From Primorskyibacter sedentarius (lineage in GTDB: Bacteria; Pseudomonadota; Alphaproteobacteria; Rhodobacterales; Rhodobacteraceae): DNA of 64,000 nt. Shown piece after piece: positions 55,197 through 64,000 of the stretch. How positions within the stretch are numbered: the stretch's first letter is position 1; each line of letters begins with the position of its first letter. The DNA is taken from positions 124,001-188,000 of the forward strand of contig NZ_SLZU01000002.1 of the NCBI RefSeq assembly GCF_004342065.1. The letters are read 5' to 3'. The position numbers and the translations under genes were made by a program. The notes under the pieces were generated by a model. The model had not been told where the DNA came from and ran no database searches. It saw only the letters and a list, made by a program, of their open reading frames with translations.

Positions 55197-57029
55197 TTAC
55201 TCCGCAGCATCCTGCGCCCCGATGAACCCGCCCGACTGGCGACCCCAATAACGTGCATACAGCCCGCCGCGCGCCAGAAGCTGCGCATGCGTGCCTGTTT
55301 CTACAATACGCCCATCATCCATGACGATGATCCGGTCCATGGTTGAAAGCGTTGACAGACGGTGCGCGATGGCAAGGACGGTCTTACCCCGCATGACGCG
55401 TTCCAGCGCGTCCTGAATGGAGGCTTCGACCTCGGAATCCAAAGCACTCGTCGCCTCGTCCAGAACCAGGATCGGGGCATCCTTCAGGATGGCGCGGGCC
55501 AAGGCGATGCGCTGACGCTGACCGCCGGACAGCTTGACGCCCCGCTCGCCCAGATGCGCGTCATAGCCTTCGCGGCCCAGATGGTCCCGCATCTTGAGGA
55601 TGAATTCATGCGCCTCCGCCTGTTTGGCCGCTTCGATCACCTCTTCGCTCGTCGCATCGGGGCGCCCGTATCGAATGTTGTCCAGCGCAGAGCGATTGAA
55701 CATCGCGGTTTCCTGGGTGACCATCCCGATCGCACGGCGGAGCGATTCCTGCGTCACGCCGCCAATCTCCTGCCCGTCAATGCGGATCGTGCCATCTTCG
55801 GCATCGTAGAGCCGTAGCAGCAGCGCGACGAGCGTGGATTTCCCCGCGCCCGAAGCACCAACGATCCCCAGTTTCTCTTGCGGGCTAATCATCAGCGAAA
55901 CACGCTCGATCCCGCCGCTTTGCCGCCCATAGGCAAAGCTGACATCGCGGAATTCCACGCGGGCATCCGACACGACCAGATCCTGCGCATCGGCCTTGTC
56001 CACCAGCGTATGGGACGGGGTCAGCGTACGCATCCCGTCCTCAACCTCGCCAATATTGGCGTACAGGTTCATCAGGGTGAAACTGACCCACCCGGTCATC
56101 TGCGCCAGCCGAAGCGAAACCGCCCCGGTGGCGGCAATGTCGCCGGCGCTCACCAGACCGAGGCTCCAGTAAAACAGCGCGCCACCCACCAGCAGAACCG
56201 GCAAGACGCCGGCCAGCGCCATCAGCCAGAACCGAAATGCAACCGAGATATGGCCAAACTCCACCGACCTGTCGCGATAGGTCTGCATGGCCCCCAATGC
56301 CGCGCGATCCTCGTAGTCGGCATGGGCGAACAGCTTGACCGTCTTGATATTGGTGATCGTGTCCACAATCTGGCCCGTAGCCATCGCCCGCGCCCCGGCC
56401 CGCGCCTTGGATCGTTTGCGGATGCGCGGCATGAAATGGCGGATAAGAAAGCCGTAGCCAAAGATCCAGACCAGCAGTCCGGCCGCGATCCGCAGGTCCA
56501 CCGTGCCCAGCATCAACACGGCACCGACAACCGATGCCAGAGCGAACAGAACGGTGTGCAGCGTCTCGACCACCGAGTCGTTCATCGCCCGTGCTGTCTG
56601 CCACTCTTTCTGCGCAATGCGCCCGGCAAAATCATTGTCAAAGAAGGTCACCGCATGGCCCAGCGTGTACCGATGCAGGCGCGACAGGATCAGGTTCAGC
56701 ACATTGGGCTGCACCATCACCGACTGCGTGACTGAGGCAAGCCCCAGCACCGTCGGGCGAAGCAGCAGGAAAAAGACCAGCGACCAGATCAGGATGCCGC
56801 GCTGGTCGGTGAAGATCGATCCAGAATCGGAGGCCAGCGCAGCATCGACCACCCAGCCCAGAAGAAGGGCGGCCACGACCTCTGTTATCCCGGCAATGAC
56901 CGACACGACCCCGGCAAGCGCCAAAACGCGTTCCGCACCGCGCAAGCCCCAGCGAAAAAACGCAAGCAGCGTATGCGGCGGCGGGTCATCCGCAGGCGCG
57001 AAATGGTCGATCCAATTGGCAAGGTTCAT
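55197..57029 (-). CDS. ABC exporter half-transporter 2 (membrane domain plus ATPase)
   Basis: The 610-residue protein has six predicted membrane helices (residues about 20-320) and an ATPase domain with Walker A GASGAGKST, signature LSGGQRQRIALARAI, Walker B ILVLDEATSALD and the switch AHRLST, all complete. It overlaps the other exporter by four bases and is likely to pair with it as a heterodimer. The cargo is unknown; lipids or drugs are typical for the class. Confidence 0.93.
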   Translation of the reverse strand: MNLANWIDHFAPADDPPPHTLLAFFRWGLRGAERVLALAGVVSVIAGITEVVAALLLGWVVDAALASDSGSIFTDQRGILIWSLVFFLLLRPTVLGLASVTQSVMVQPNVLNLILSRLHRYTLGHAVTFFDNDFAGRIAQKEWQTARAMNDSVVETLHTVLFALASVVGAVLMLGTVDLRIAAGLLVWIFGYGFLIRHFMPRIRKRSKARAGARAMATGQIVDTITNIKTVKLFAHADYEDRAALGAMQTYRDRSVEFGHISVAFRFWLMALAGVLPVLLVGGALFYWSLGLVSAGDIAATGAVSLRLAQMTGWVSFTLMNLYANIGEVEDGMRTLTPSHTLVDKADAQDLVVSDARVEFRDVSFAYGRQSGGIERVSLMISPQEKLGIVGASGAGKSTLVALLLRLYDAEDGTIRIDGQEIGGVTQESLRRAIGMVTQETAMFNRSALDNIRYGRPDATSEEVIEAAKQAEAHEFILKMRDHLGREGYDAHLGERGVKLSGGQRQRIALARAILKDAPILVLDEATSALDSEVEASIQDALERVMRGKTVLAIAHRLSTLSTMDRIIVMDDGRIVETGTHAQLLARGGLYARYWGRQSGGFIGAQDAAE

Positions 57030-58915
57030 TCTGCAGCCTCGGTGTCATCAGCATCGTCGGTTTTCAGGAAGCCGCCGGATTGGCGGGCCCAGAACCCGGC
57101 ATATAGCCCGCCTTTTGCCAAAAGCGCGTCATGAGTGCCCTCTTCGACAATTCGGCCCTGATCCATCACGAGGATGCGGTCCATATGGGCAATGGTGGAC
57201 AGGCGGTGCGCGATGGCGATCACCGTTTTCCCCTCCATCATGCCGTAAAGCGTTTGCTGGATCGCGGCCTCGACCTCGGAGTCCAGCGCGCTCGTTGCTT
57301 CATCCAGCAGCAGAATGGGCGCGTCCTTGAGGATCACCCGTGCCAGCGTCACCCGCTGACGCTGCCCGCCCGAGAGTTTGACCCCACGCTCGCCAACATG
57401 CACGTCATAGCCTGTCCGCCCGTTCGGGTCCTGCAGGGTCTGGATGAAGTCATGCGCCTCGGCCTTCCTGGCGGCTGCGATCATCTGCTCTTCAGTTGCC
57501 TCCGGCCGACCGTAAAGGATGTTGTCGCGGATTGACCGGTGCAGCAGCGCGCTGTCCTGTTGCACCATCCCGATCTGGCTGCGCAGACTGTCCTGCGTCA
57601 CCGCCGAAATGTCCTGCCCGTCGATCAGGATGCGACCCTGTTCCACGTCGTAGAACCGCAGTAGCAGCTTGACCAGGGTCGACTTTCCGGCGCCAGACCG
57701 TCCAACGAGCCCAACCTTCTCTCCCGGCCGGATGCTGAGCGAGACGGTGTTCAACCCCCCTGCCCCGCGCCCGTAGTGATGCGACAGGTCTTCAATCTCG
57801 ATCTGTCCGTCGGTCAGCGCAAGCGCCGGGGCGCCGGGCTTGTCCACCAATGTGATCGGCTGCGCAATCGTCTCCATCCCTTCGGCCACGACACCAAGCT
57901 GGCGGAAAAAGCTGGTCAGCGCCCACATGATCCATCCGGTCATCGCATTCAGCCGCAAGGTCAGCGCGGTCGCTGCCGCGACAACACCGACGGAAGCCGC
58001 CCCTTGCATCCACAACACAAGCGCCCAGCCAACAACCGCGGCAATCAGCAGCCCGTTCAGAATGACCAGCGCGACATCCATGATCGTGAAAATGCGCATC
58101 TCCGTGGCGAATGTCTCGCGCGCCTGCTCTATCGCTTCGCGGGCGAAATCAAGCTCGCGGTCGTGATGCGCAAACATCTTGACCGAATGGATGTTGGAAT
58201 AGCTGTCGACCACCCGGCCCGTGACAAGGCTGCGGGCGTCGGATGCCGCTTTGGACGCGGGCCCCACACGCTTGATGGTCCAGCGGATCAGCAATCCGTA
58301 AAGGCCCAGCCACAGAACGAGCGGCACCATCAGCCGCGCATCGGCCTGGCCCAGCATGATCAGCGCACCGACCACGTAAGCCAGCGCGAAAGTGATGGCG
58401 TCAAAGACCTGAAACACCGCCTCGCCGGCGGCGGGCGGGGTTTGCATGATGCGGTTGGCAATGCGCCCGGCAAAGTCATTCTCGAACCACCCGACGGATT
58501 GCCGCAAGACATGCCCATGCGCGCGCCAGCGGATCAGCGTCCCGAAATTCGGCAGGATCGCGTTGTTCAGCAGCATCACATCCACCATCTGCAGCAGAGG
58601 GCGCAAGAACAGGATGAAGAGCGCCAACAGGATGAGGGTCGTGCCGTGATCCGCCCAGACCTGCTCTGGCTCGCCACTCAGCACGTCCACGATCCAGCCC
58701 ATCGCCCAGATCAGCAGGATCTCGACCGCGGCGACGATGACGGACATCACCCCGGCATAGACAAAAACACGCCGAAACGGCACGGAATAGTCCCACATGA
58801 ATGGCCACAGCCTCGTCGGCGGCCGATCCTTCTGGGGATAGTCGCAATAGGGATCAACAAGGCGTTCGAATAAGCGAAACACTGGACGGGACTCAACTTG
58901 GCTGGATGGGCGCAC
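57026..58915 (-). CDS. ABC exporter half-transporter 1 (membrane domain plus ATPase)
   Basis: The 629-residue half-transporter has Walker A GRSGAGKST, signature LSGGQRQRVTLARVI, Walker B ILLLDEATSALD and AHRLST. The start shown is a GTG at 58915. A second in-frame GTG at 58882 would begin at FRLFERLVDPYCDYP, which matches family N-termini better. Both ATPase sites of the pair look competent, unlike many heterodimeric exporters in which one is degenerate. Confidence 0.92.
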   Translation of the reverse strand: MRPSSQVESRPVFRLFERLVDPYCDYPQKDRPPTRLWPFMWDYSVPFRRVFVYAGVMSVIVAAVEILLIWAMGWIVDVLSGEPEQVWADHGTTLILLALFILFLRPLLQMVDVMLLNNAILPNFGTLIRWRAHGHVLRQSVGWFENDFAGRIANRIMQTPPAAGEAVFQVFDAITFALAYVVGALIMLGQADARLMVPLVLWLGLYGLLIRWTIKRVGPASKAASDARSLVTGRVVDSYSNIHSVKMFAHHDRELDFAREAIEQARETFATEMRIFTIMDVALVILNGLLIAAVVGWALVLWMQGAASVGVVAAATALTLRLNAMTGWIMWALTSFFRQLGVVAEGMETIAQPITLVDKPGAPALALTDGQIEIEDLSHHYGRGAGGLNTVSLSIRPGEKVGLVGRSGAGKSTLVKLLLRFYDVEQGRILIDGQDISAVTQDSLRSQIGMVQQDSALLHRSIRDNILYGRPEATEEQMIAAARKAEAHDFIQTLQDPNGRTGYDVHVGERGVKLSGGQRQRVTLARVILKDAPILLLDEATSALDSEVEAAIQQTLYGMMEGKTVIAIAHRLSTIAHMDRILVMDQGRIVEEGTHDALLAKGGLYAGFWARQSGGFLKTDDADDTEAAE

Positions 58916-58951
58916 TCTCTCTGATTTGGTCGCCGAATGCCATGCCCAAGC

Positions 58952-60106
58952 TCAGGATTGGCGGAGCAATGCCTGCCGGTCCAATGTGAAATCGGACGCG
59001 ATCCAACGGTCCTGGAGCTCTTTCAGCTTTGCGCCCAGCGCCGGGCCGGTCAATGCAGGCATCAGATCTGCGGCCCTGATCGGGAATTCGCGTGACGCCG
59101 CCTCGGCCGTGATACGTGGCCAATCCGGGTCTGGTGCGACCTCCAACATCGCGGCACGCAGAAGAAGCACCGAAAGCGCCACCTCAGCGCCATGAACGTA
59201 GCCCAGCGCGTTGGGACCGTCCGTTCCTCCGACCAGATCAAGCAACAAGGCAAGCTGGCGCTGCTGGGCCTTGGACAAACGAAGCGACGCACCATCCCCA
59301 TAGCCCAGCGCAGCGATACGCCGCAGTGGTTCGGGCGCAAGGCCAAGGGCTGCCTCATGATGAATCAGCGGCGCCAGCGACCGGGTTGTCGCCCCGGGCA
59401 TGATCACCCTCAGAACCCCGGTTTGCTCCATTACCGCCGCAGCCGGGGCGGGATCAGGCGCTGAGAACAGCTTGAGGATCTCGGCGCCAACCCGTTCGCG
59501 CGACAGGGTATCAAGCCCCTCTAGGTTGTCGGCAATCGCGGCGAGCGCCTCTGGGTCGAACCCCTGTTCGGGGTCGCCATACCATGCAGCGAAGCGGAAA
59601 AACCGCAGAGAGCGCAGGTAATCCTCGCGAATACGGTCAGCTGCGTTCAGGATGAACCGCACGCGCCGCGCCCGCAAATCCGGCAAGCCGTTCAGCGGGT
59701 CATGCACCCGGCCCGAGGCATCGGCGTAGAGCGCGTTCATGGTCAGATCCCGGCGCTTGGCATCCTCGACTATATCCTTTGAAAAGGCGACGACAGCGCG
59801 GCGACCGTCGGTTTCGACATCTGCGCGAAAGGTTGTCACCTCATGCGGGATGCCGCGCGCGACAATGGTGATGGTGCCGTGTTCGATCCCGGTCGGGACC
59901 GGCTTCAGCCCCGCGGCCTCTGCCAGTGCGACCACCTCGTCCGGTACCGCATCTGTCGCGATGTCCATGTCACTGACCGCAACGCCCAGCAGGTCGTTTC
60001 GGACGCATCCGCCCACAAGATATGCTTGATGCCCACCCGCTTGCAGTGCCTTCAGGACCGCCTGAGTTTCCGGGTTTCGGTACCAATCACCTGTCAGCTG
60101 CGTCAT
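58952..60106 (-). CDS. pcnB: CCA tRNA nucleotidyltransferase / poly(A) polymerase family
   Basis: The 384-residue class II nucleotidyltransferase has the GG motif (VGGCVRNDLLG), the catalytic DMD at residues 46-48, the RRDLTMNAL block and EDYLRSLRFFRFAAW. It adds or repairs the CCA end of tRNA, or adds poly(A); sequence alone does not separate these. The ATG at 60106 overlaps the nudix gene by four bases. Confidence 0.92.
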   Translation of the reverse strand: MTQLTGDWYRNPETQAVLKALQAGGHQAYLVGGCVRNDLLGVAVSDMDIATDAVPDEVVALAEAAGLKPVPTGIEHGTITIVARGIPHEVTTFRADVETDGRRAVVAFSKDIVEDAKRRDLTMNALYADASGRVHDPLNGLPDLRARRVRFILNAADRIREDYLRSLRFFRFAAWYGDPEQGFDPEALAAIADNLEGLDTLSRERVGAEILKLFSAPDPAPAAAVMEQTGVLRVIMPGATTRSLAPLIHHEAALGLAPEPLRRIAALGYGDGASLRLSKAQQRQLALLLDLVGGTDGPNALGYVHGAEVALSVLLLRAAMLEVAPDPDWPRITAEAASREFPIRAADLMPALTGPALGAKLKELQDRWIASDFTLDRQALLRQS

Positions 60107-60702
60107 TGCGATAGTCTTTCTGCCAACCCCCGCAGAATACGGGCGGTGGCACCCCATATATAATAGGGACCGTAGGGCACGGCAAAATAGTGGCGCCTTT
60201 GCCCGCGCCAGCGTCGCCACTGCACCCCGTAATTGGCCGGATCCGCAAGGTGGCTGAGCGGCACGCGAAAGATTTCGTCAACCTCGCCGGGTTCCGGAAC
60301 CGGGTCAAAATCCTGTGTGACCAGCCCAATGACGGGTGTGACGGTAAATGCCGTGACGGTCTCGTGGATAGGCAGGGTGCCCACAACCTCGACCAATTCG
60401 GACGGCAAACCGATTTCTTCGCGTGCTTCGCGCAGCGCGGCCGCAACGACATCCGGGTCGCCTTCATCCTGCTTGCCGCCGGGAAAGGCGATCTGACCAG
60501 GATGGTGTTTCAGGGCAGAGGACCGTTTGGTCAGGATCACCTCGGGGCCGCCCGGGCCTTCTGTCACCGCCACCAAGACACCGGCAGGCCGCAGCTTGCG
60601 ACCCTCCGGCAGCACCACGCCCGGATTGAGATCAAAATCCGAGGAGGCACTGCCCGGTCTGTTCTGCGCGGCGCGCAAACGGGTCAGGGTGTCAGCTGTC
60701 AC
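60103..60702 (-). CDS. NUDIX hydrolase, CoA pyrophosphatase-like
   Basis: The 199-residue protein has the nudix box GGKQDEGD...REAREEIGL and the CoA-pyrophosphatase motif LTKRSSALKHHPGQIAFPGG. It would split CoA and its derivatives. The GTG at 60702, overlapping the end of hslO by 11 bases, is chosen because the protein then starts VTADTLTRLRAAQ, as homologues do; the frame continues upstream within hslO. Confidence 0.9.
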   Translation of the reverse strand: MTADTLTRLRAAQNRPGSASSDFDLNPGVVLPEGRKLRPAGVLVAVTEGPGGPEVILTKRSSALKHHPGQIAFPGGKQDEGDPDVVAAALREAREEIGLPSELVEVVGTLPIHETVTAFTVTPVIGLVTQDFDPVPEPGEVDEIFRVPLSHLADPANYGVQWRRWRGQRRHYFAVPYGPYYIWGATARILRGLAERLSQ

Positions 60703-61687
60703 CCTCGGCACCTTTCGCTTCGAACCCGACGGTGGCCGGGTCCAACACGTAATGTGCGCCACAGAACTGGCAATCGGCGGTGACATGGCCATCTTCGGTT
60801 GTCATCTTCTCGATATCCTTCGCAGAATAGATCGAGAGGCTTTGCCGCACACGATCTTCCGAACATGTACACCCGAAACGAACCGGCTGCGTGTCGAAGA
60901 CGCGCGGGTTTTCCTCGTGGAACAGACGCACCAAAAGGTCGGTCGCAGGCAGGCTCGGGCCGATCAACTCCATGTCTTCCACCGTGTCGAGCAGCAGGTT
61001 CGCCCGGTCCCAGTTTTCGGAGGCATCATCGTCCAGAACGTCATCCGCCGCCAACAGGCCACCTTCGCCGGACCCGCCGTCGCCGCTTGTCCCCGCAGAC
61101 GCCTTGGGCATAGTCTGCAACATGATCCCGCCTGCGCGCCAGTGCTCCGGCGCGCCCGGCTCTGTCGAGCGTCCAAAACTCAACGCGAACCGCGTCGGCA
61201 GCTGTTCCGATTGCGCAAAATACGTCTCTGCACAGGCCGAAAGCGTCGCACCCGTCAATGGCGTGATCCCCTTATATGGCGTCATGCCTTTGCCCTGATC
61301 GACCATGATCGCAAAATAACCCTCGCCCACGTTTTCACGGATCGATCCTTCGGTCAGCCGACTGGCATCATAGCTAGCATAGGCACGGATGCGGGCCGGC
61401 TCGCCCTCTTTGCTGGGGCCGTAGAAATCAGTGGCAATCATCCGGACCGGGCCCTTTGATTGGACTTGCAGGGACAGTTTCCAGCGCAGTTTGATCGACT
61501 CGCCGATGAGTGCTGTCAACAAGGCCATCTCGGCAATCAACGCTTCGACCTGCGGCGGGTAGTCGTGCTGCTTCAGAATGCCGTCCAATACACCGTCAAG
61601 CCGGGTAATCCGGCCGCGAATGTCAGAGCGGTCAAGCTGAAAGGGCAGGACTGTATCGTCCCAGGCGAGTTTAGATCCGAGTGTCAT
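60692..61687 (-). CDS. hslO: Hsp33 redox-regulated chaperone HslO
   Basis: The 331-residue holdase chaperone is activated by oxidation of its zinc centre. The four zinc cysteines are visible: Cys273 and Cys275 (CTC) and Cys306 and Cys309 (CQFC). A glycine-rich, acidic insertion (SGDGGSGEGG) lies near residue 200. AAGGAAA precedes the ATG at 61687. Confidence 0.95.
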   Translation of the reverse strand: MTLGSKLAWDDTVLPFQLDRSDIRGRITRLDGVLDGILKQHDYPPQVEALIAEMALLTALIGESIKLRWKLSLQVQSKGPVRMIATDFYGPSKEGEPARIRAYASYDASRLTEGSIRENVGEGYFAIMVDQGKGMTPYKGITPLTGATLSACAETYFAQSEQLPTRFALSFGRSTEPGAPEHWRAGGIMLQTMPKASAGTSGDGGSGEGGLLAADDVLDDDASENWDRANLLLDTVEDMELIGPSLPATDLLVRLFHEENPRVFDTQPVRFGCTCSEDRVRQSLSIYSAKDIEKMTTEDGHVTADCQFCGAHYVLDPATVGFEAKGAEGDS

Positions 61688-61766
61688 GGGGGTTTCCTTG
61701 GACGTGGCGTCTTGGCATACCGCTTCCATATAGGCACGACAAGTGATCGGCCAAGGGGGCAATCGA

Positions 61767-62210
61767 GTGACACGGCAGTTCGGCAACAGTCCAGCAGCAG
61801 GAAGAGCCTATGTGGCCCGCCCCGGAGTTTACGCAATACTGCCGGGGCCCGGTGGCCTGTTGTTGACGCACCAATCCCAGCCCACCCCGGAATTCCAGCT
61901 GCCGGGAGGCGGCGTTGACGCAGGCGAACAGCCGCTGCATGCCCTGCACCGGGAAGTCCGGGAAGAGACAGGCTGGCGCATCGCCCGGCCGCGTCGGCTG
62001 GGGGTGTTCCGGCGGTTCACCTTCATGCCCGAATATGACATCTGGGCGGAGAAAATCTGCACGATCTACGTAGCGCACCCGGTCCGCCAGGACGGACCGC
62101 CCACAGAGCCCGGCCATGCCGCCTGCTGGATGAACGCGCGCGATGCCGCTCTTGCGTTGGGCAATCCCGGCGACCGGCATTTCGTTTCCAAGCTTTTAGG
62201 GTTGGTCTGA
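61767..62210 (+). CDS. NUDIX hydrolase
   Basis: The 147-residue protein has the nudix box GGGVDAGEQPLHALHREVREETGW. The GTG at 61767 is chosen over the GTG at 61743 because AGGGGG lies nine bases before it. Substrate unknown. It is divergent from hslO with 79 bases between the starts. Confidence 0.88.
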   Translation: MTRQFGNSPAAGRAYVARPGVYAILPGPGGLLLTHQSQPTPEFQLPGGGVDAGEQPLHALHREVREETGWRIARPRRLGVFRRFTFMPEYDIWAEKICTIYVAHPVRQDGPPTEPGHAACWMNARDAALALGNPGDRHFVSKLLGLV

Positions 62211-62213
62211 CAC

Positions 62214-63494
62214 CTAGATCGCGTTCGGCCCGGGGAATTCGAGCAGAGCCGCCGACACATCGTCACTCAGCTGCCCGGGATCTGCCATGTTCTCAGCCAG
62301 TCGCCAGAACATGTCCTGCAGGAAGTCCGATCCAGACCCTTCATAGGGCGTGGTTTGTGCAAGTTGCCGAAGCCCCTCGTCATCTAGCATTTTGCCATTA
62401 TTCATCTGGCATTCCGGAAAGCCGTCGGAATAGAGAAGCAGCCTGTCACCGGGTGTCAGCTGTACCTGCGACTGTTCATAGCTCACGCCGGAAACGAGCC
62501 CCACCGGAACACCCCCGCATCCGATAAACTCCGTGCTGCCATCGGCCCGCATCAGCAACGGATGCGGATGGCCGGCTTGAACGAATTTTGCAACACCAGT
62601 GCGCAGGTCAACCACCGCATATAGCATCGACAGATATTCCTCGACGCCCGCATCTGCGTTCAGCCTGTCATTCAACATGCGCGCGACGACCTCTGGGGGG
62701 CGAAAGCTGAACGACTCGTCAGCCTCGCGCACCATGGCAATATTCTGATCCGGAAATGCGCTGTTGAGGTAGCCCGCCACACGTGCGGTCATCAGGGCCG
62801 AGGTGATGCCATGCCCTGACACGTCTATGCTGTAAAACCCAAGCTGCATGTCGTCGGGGCTGAACATGCCCACCAGATCACCGCCGACGTGACCACAGGG
62901 CTTCAACAGCAGGCTGACACGCGATTTTCCAAAGGACCGAACAGTTTCCGGAACGAGCGATTCCTGAATTTTGCGCGCCTGTTTGAGGTCTTTGTCGATG
63001 GCGTCATACAGCGTCTGCAAGGTTGCCAGCGTTTCCGAGATCACGCGGTTCTTCTGGCTGAGTTCACGCTCCATTTTCAGGATACGCCCGCCTGCCGTGA
63101 TCCGGGCGCGCAGCTCTGCAGCATTGACCGGCTTGGTCAGGAAATCATCCGCACCGGCATCAAGCCCCCGCGCGATTTCGTCCTTTTCGCCTTTGGAAGT
63201 CAGCAGGATGAAATAGCCGTAGCTATCACGGCGCATCGCCCGGAATTGTCGGCAGAATTCCAATCCGTCCATGCCGGGCATCATCCAGTCGGACAAGACG
63301 AGATCAGGCTCTTGCGTCTTGCAGATCTCGATCGCCTCATCGCCCGAGGCGGCCTCGATCACGTCGAGATCCCATTTGCGCAACAGGCTGCTCATGATCT
63401 TGCGCTGGAGTCGGCTATCATCGACCACCAGGGCCAAACGCAAAGTTGCGCTGCCTGAAATGGACTTTAGTGATTTGTCCACCGCCGCGGTCAC
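62214..63494 (-). CDS. response regulator with PP2C-type phosphatase output (RsbU-like)
   Basis: The 426-residue protein has a receiver domain (about 20-135, phosphorylation site Asp69 in LVLSDWMMPGMDG, lysine in LTKPVN), a helical linker (ISETLATLQTLYDAIDKDLKQA) and a SpoIIE-type serine phosphatase domain (VGGDLVGMF, FYSIDVSGHGITSALM, LLLYSDGFPE). It starts at a GTG. Such proteins dephosphorylate anti-sigma-factor antagonists in partner-switching systems. No kinase or antagonist is adjacent. It is divergent from an Hpt protein, a possible phosphoryl donor. Confidence 0.92.
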   Translation of the reverse strand: MTAAVDKSLKSISGSATLRLALVVDDSRLQRKIMSSLLRKWDLDVIEAASGDEAIEICKTQEPDLVLSDWMMPGMDGLEFCRQFRAMRRDSYGYFILLTSKGEKDEIARGLDAGADDFLTKPVNAAELRARITAGGRILKMERELSQKNRVISETLATLQTLYDAIDKDLKQARKIQESLVPETVRSFGKSRVSLLLKPCGHVGGDLVGMFSPDDMQLGFYSIDVSGHGITSALMTARVAGYLNSAFPDQNIAMVREADESFSFRPPEVVARMLNDRLNADAGVEEYLSMLYAVVDLRTGVAKFVQAGHPHPLLMRADGSTEFIGCGGVPVGLVSGVSYEQSQVQLTPGDRLLLYSDGFPECQMNNGKMLDDEGLRQLAQTTPYEGSGSDFLQDMFWRLAENMADPGQLSDDVSAALLEFPGPNAI

Positions 63495-63655
63495 CGGAAC
63501 ACCCTTGTTTAAATACTGGTCAACGTATTGATAGATTTAGACTCAGCCGGATTAAGCAATGATGAATCCAGCGAAAATTTGGCAAAATCCTGTCGCAATT
63601 AAGATCGTAACAGCTCGTTAGCACTTTCCCGTTAATGTTTGCGCAGGAGGTCGCG

Positions 63656-63973
63656 ATGATAGACTGGCAGCGCATAGCGCAACTACGCGATGAAATCGGG
63701 GTGGAAGACTTCGAAGAAGTGATCGAATTGTTTCTTGCTGAGGTTGAAGAAACGCTTGGCGCACTTCAGGATGCGCCAGAGGCGGAGCTGGAAGCCATGT
63801 TTCACCTGCTCAAGGGCTGCGCGCTGAACCTGGGTTTCCAAGGGTTCGCAGACGCCTGCCTGCGTGCCGAACTGGCCGCAAGAAATGGCGATTTCGCAAA
63901 GGTGGATAGATCAGCGGTAAAACAGATCTATGACGCCTCGCGCCATGATTTTCTTGCCGACGCCCCTGCCTGA
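63656..63973 (+). CDS. single-domain histidine phosphotransfer (Hpt) protein
   Basis: The 105-residue protein has the Hpt helix with His50 in FHLLKGCALNLGF. The ATG at 63656 follows a perfect AGGAGG. It is predicted cytoplasmic and should relay phosphate between a kinase and a receiver, perhaps the Asp69 of the divergent regulator. The usual serine after the LKG motif is a cysteine here. Confidence 0.9.
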   Translation: MIDWQRIAQLRDEIGVEDFEEVIELFLAEVEETLGALQDAPEAELEAMFHLLKGCALNLGFQGFADACLRAELAARNGDFAKVDRSAVKQIYDASRHDFLADAPA

Positions 63974-64000
63974 AAGACGCTGACCCCGCTATCCCGGCCT

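Overview
The window looks like a chromosomal segment of a marine alphaproteobacterium of the Rhodobacteraceae (Roseobacter group). This rests on the high GC content, the protein sequences (ferrochelatase, Hsp33, DctPQM, a urease operon carrying two extra small genes, a NasTS-controlled nitrate operon, an MttB-like protein) and the gene orders. I see no rRNA, tRNA, CRISPR array, insertion sequence or phage gene. The identification is inference from sequence character and not from a database search.

Layout. 1-7558: urea use. The start of urtB and all of urtA (minus strand) face the urease operon ureD-ureA-ureB-x-y-ureC-ureE-ureF-ureG (plus strand). 7589-9876: an arsenic operon arsR-acr3-arsH (minus) with a well defined promoter that predicts a leaderless arsR transcript. 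9943-18729: an unusual block. A MEMO-CapA fusion protein (minus) is divergent from three tightly packed plus-strand genes: a secreted MORN-repeat protein, a secreted WG-repeat protein and a 1402-residue DUF4062-STAND NTPase-transmembrane-WD40-like protein. This is the best candidate for an undescribed system. 18919-24359: an MttB-family methyltransferase, then a compatible-solute module (phosphatase, glucosyl-3-phosphoglycerate synthase, and a convergent GH13_18 phosphorylase). 24542-38100: a complete nitrate assimilation region, transcribed nasT-nasS-nrtA-nrtB-nrtCD-(GAF protein)-nirB-nirD-nasA-cobA. The nrtA leader has two adjacent hairpins with A1/G4 hexaloops followed by an intrinsic terminator, the architecture recognised by ANTAR antiterminators such as NasT. 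38421-40547: a DEAD-box RNA helicase. 40593-44249: a TRAP transporter (dctP, dctQ, dctM) with a GntR/FCD regulator. 44526-47263: a Bcr/CflA-like exporter and a CofD-like protein.

47303-64000 is mostly housekeeping. It has a tight minus operon comF-grxC-nitrilase-marR; a divergent methyltransferase whose start codon overlaps that of comF; ferrochelatase; a 66-residue secreted or membrane protein; two L,D-transpeptidases flanking a CAP-domain lipoprotein; and a long minus-strand series hslO-nudix-pcnB-ABC-ABC-RlmD-like-ldt. It ends with a REC-PP2C regulator divergent from a single-domain Hpt protein.

Two themes link the genes. The first is nitrogen: urea import and hydrolysis plus nitrate import and reduction sit within 38 kb, beside a solute (glucosylglycerate) known to accumulate under nitrogen limitation in some bacteria. 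The second is regulatory: all three transporter binding-protein genes (urtA, nrtA, dctP) are followed directly by a strong hairpin before the permease genes, which fits higher expression of the binding protein than of the membrane parts.
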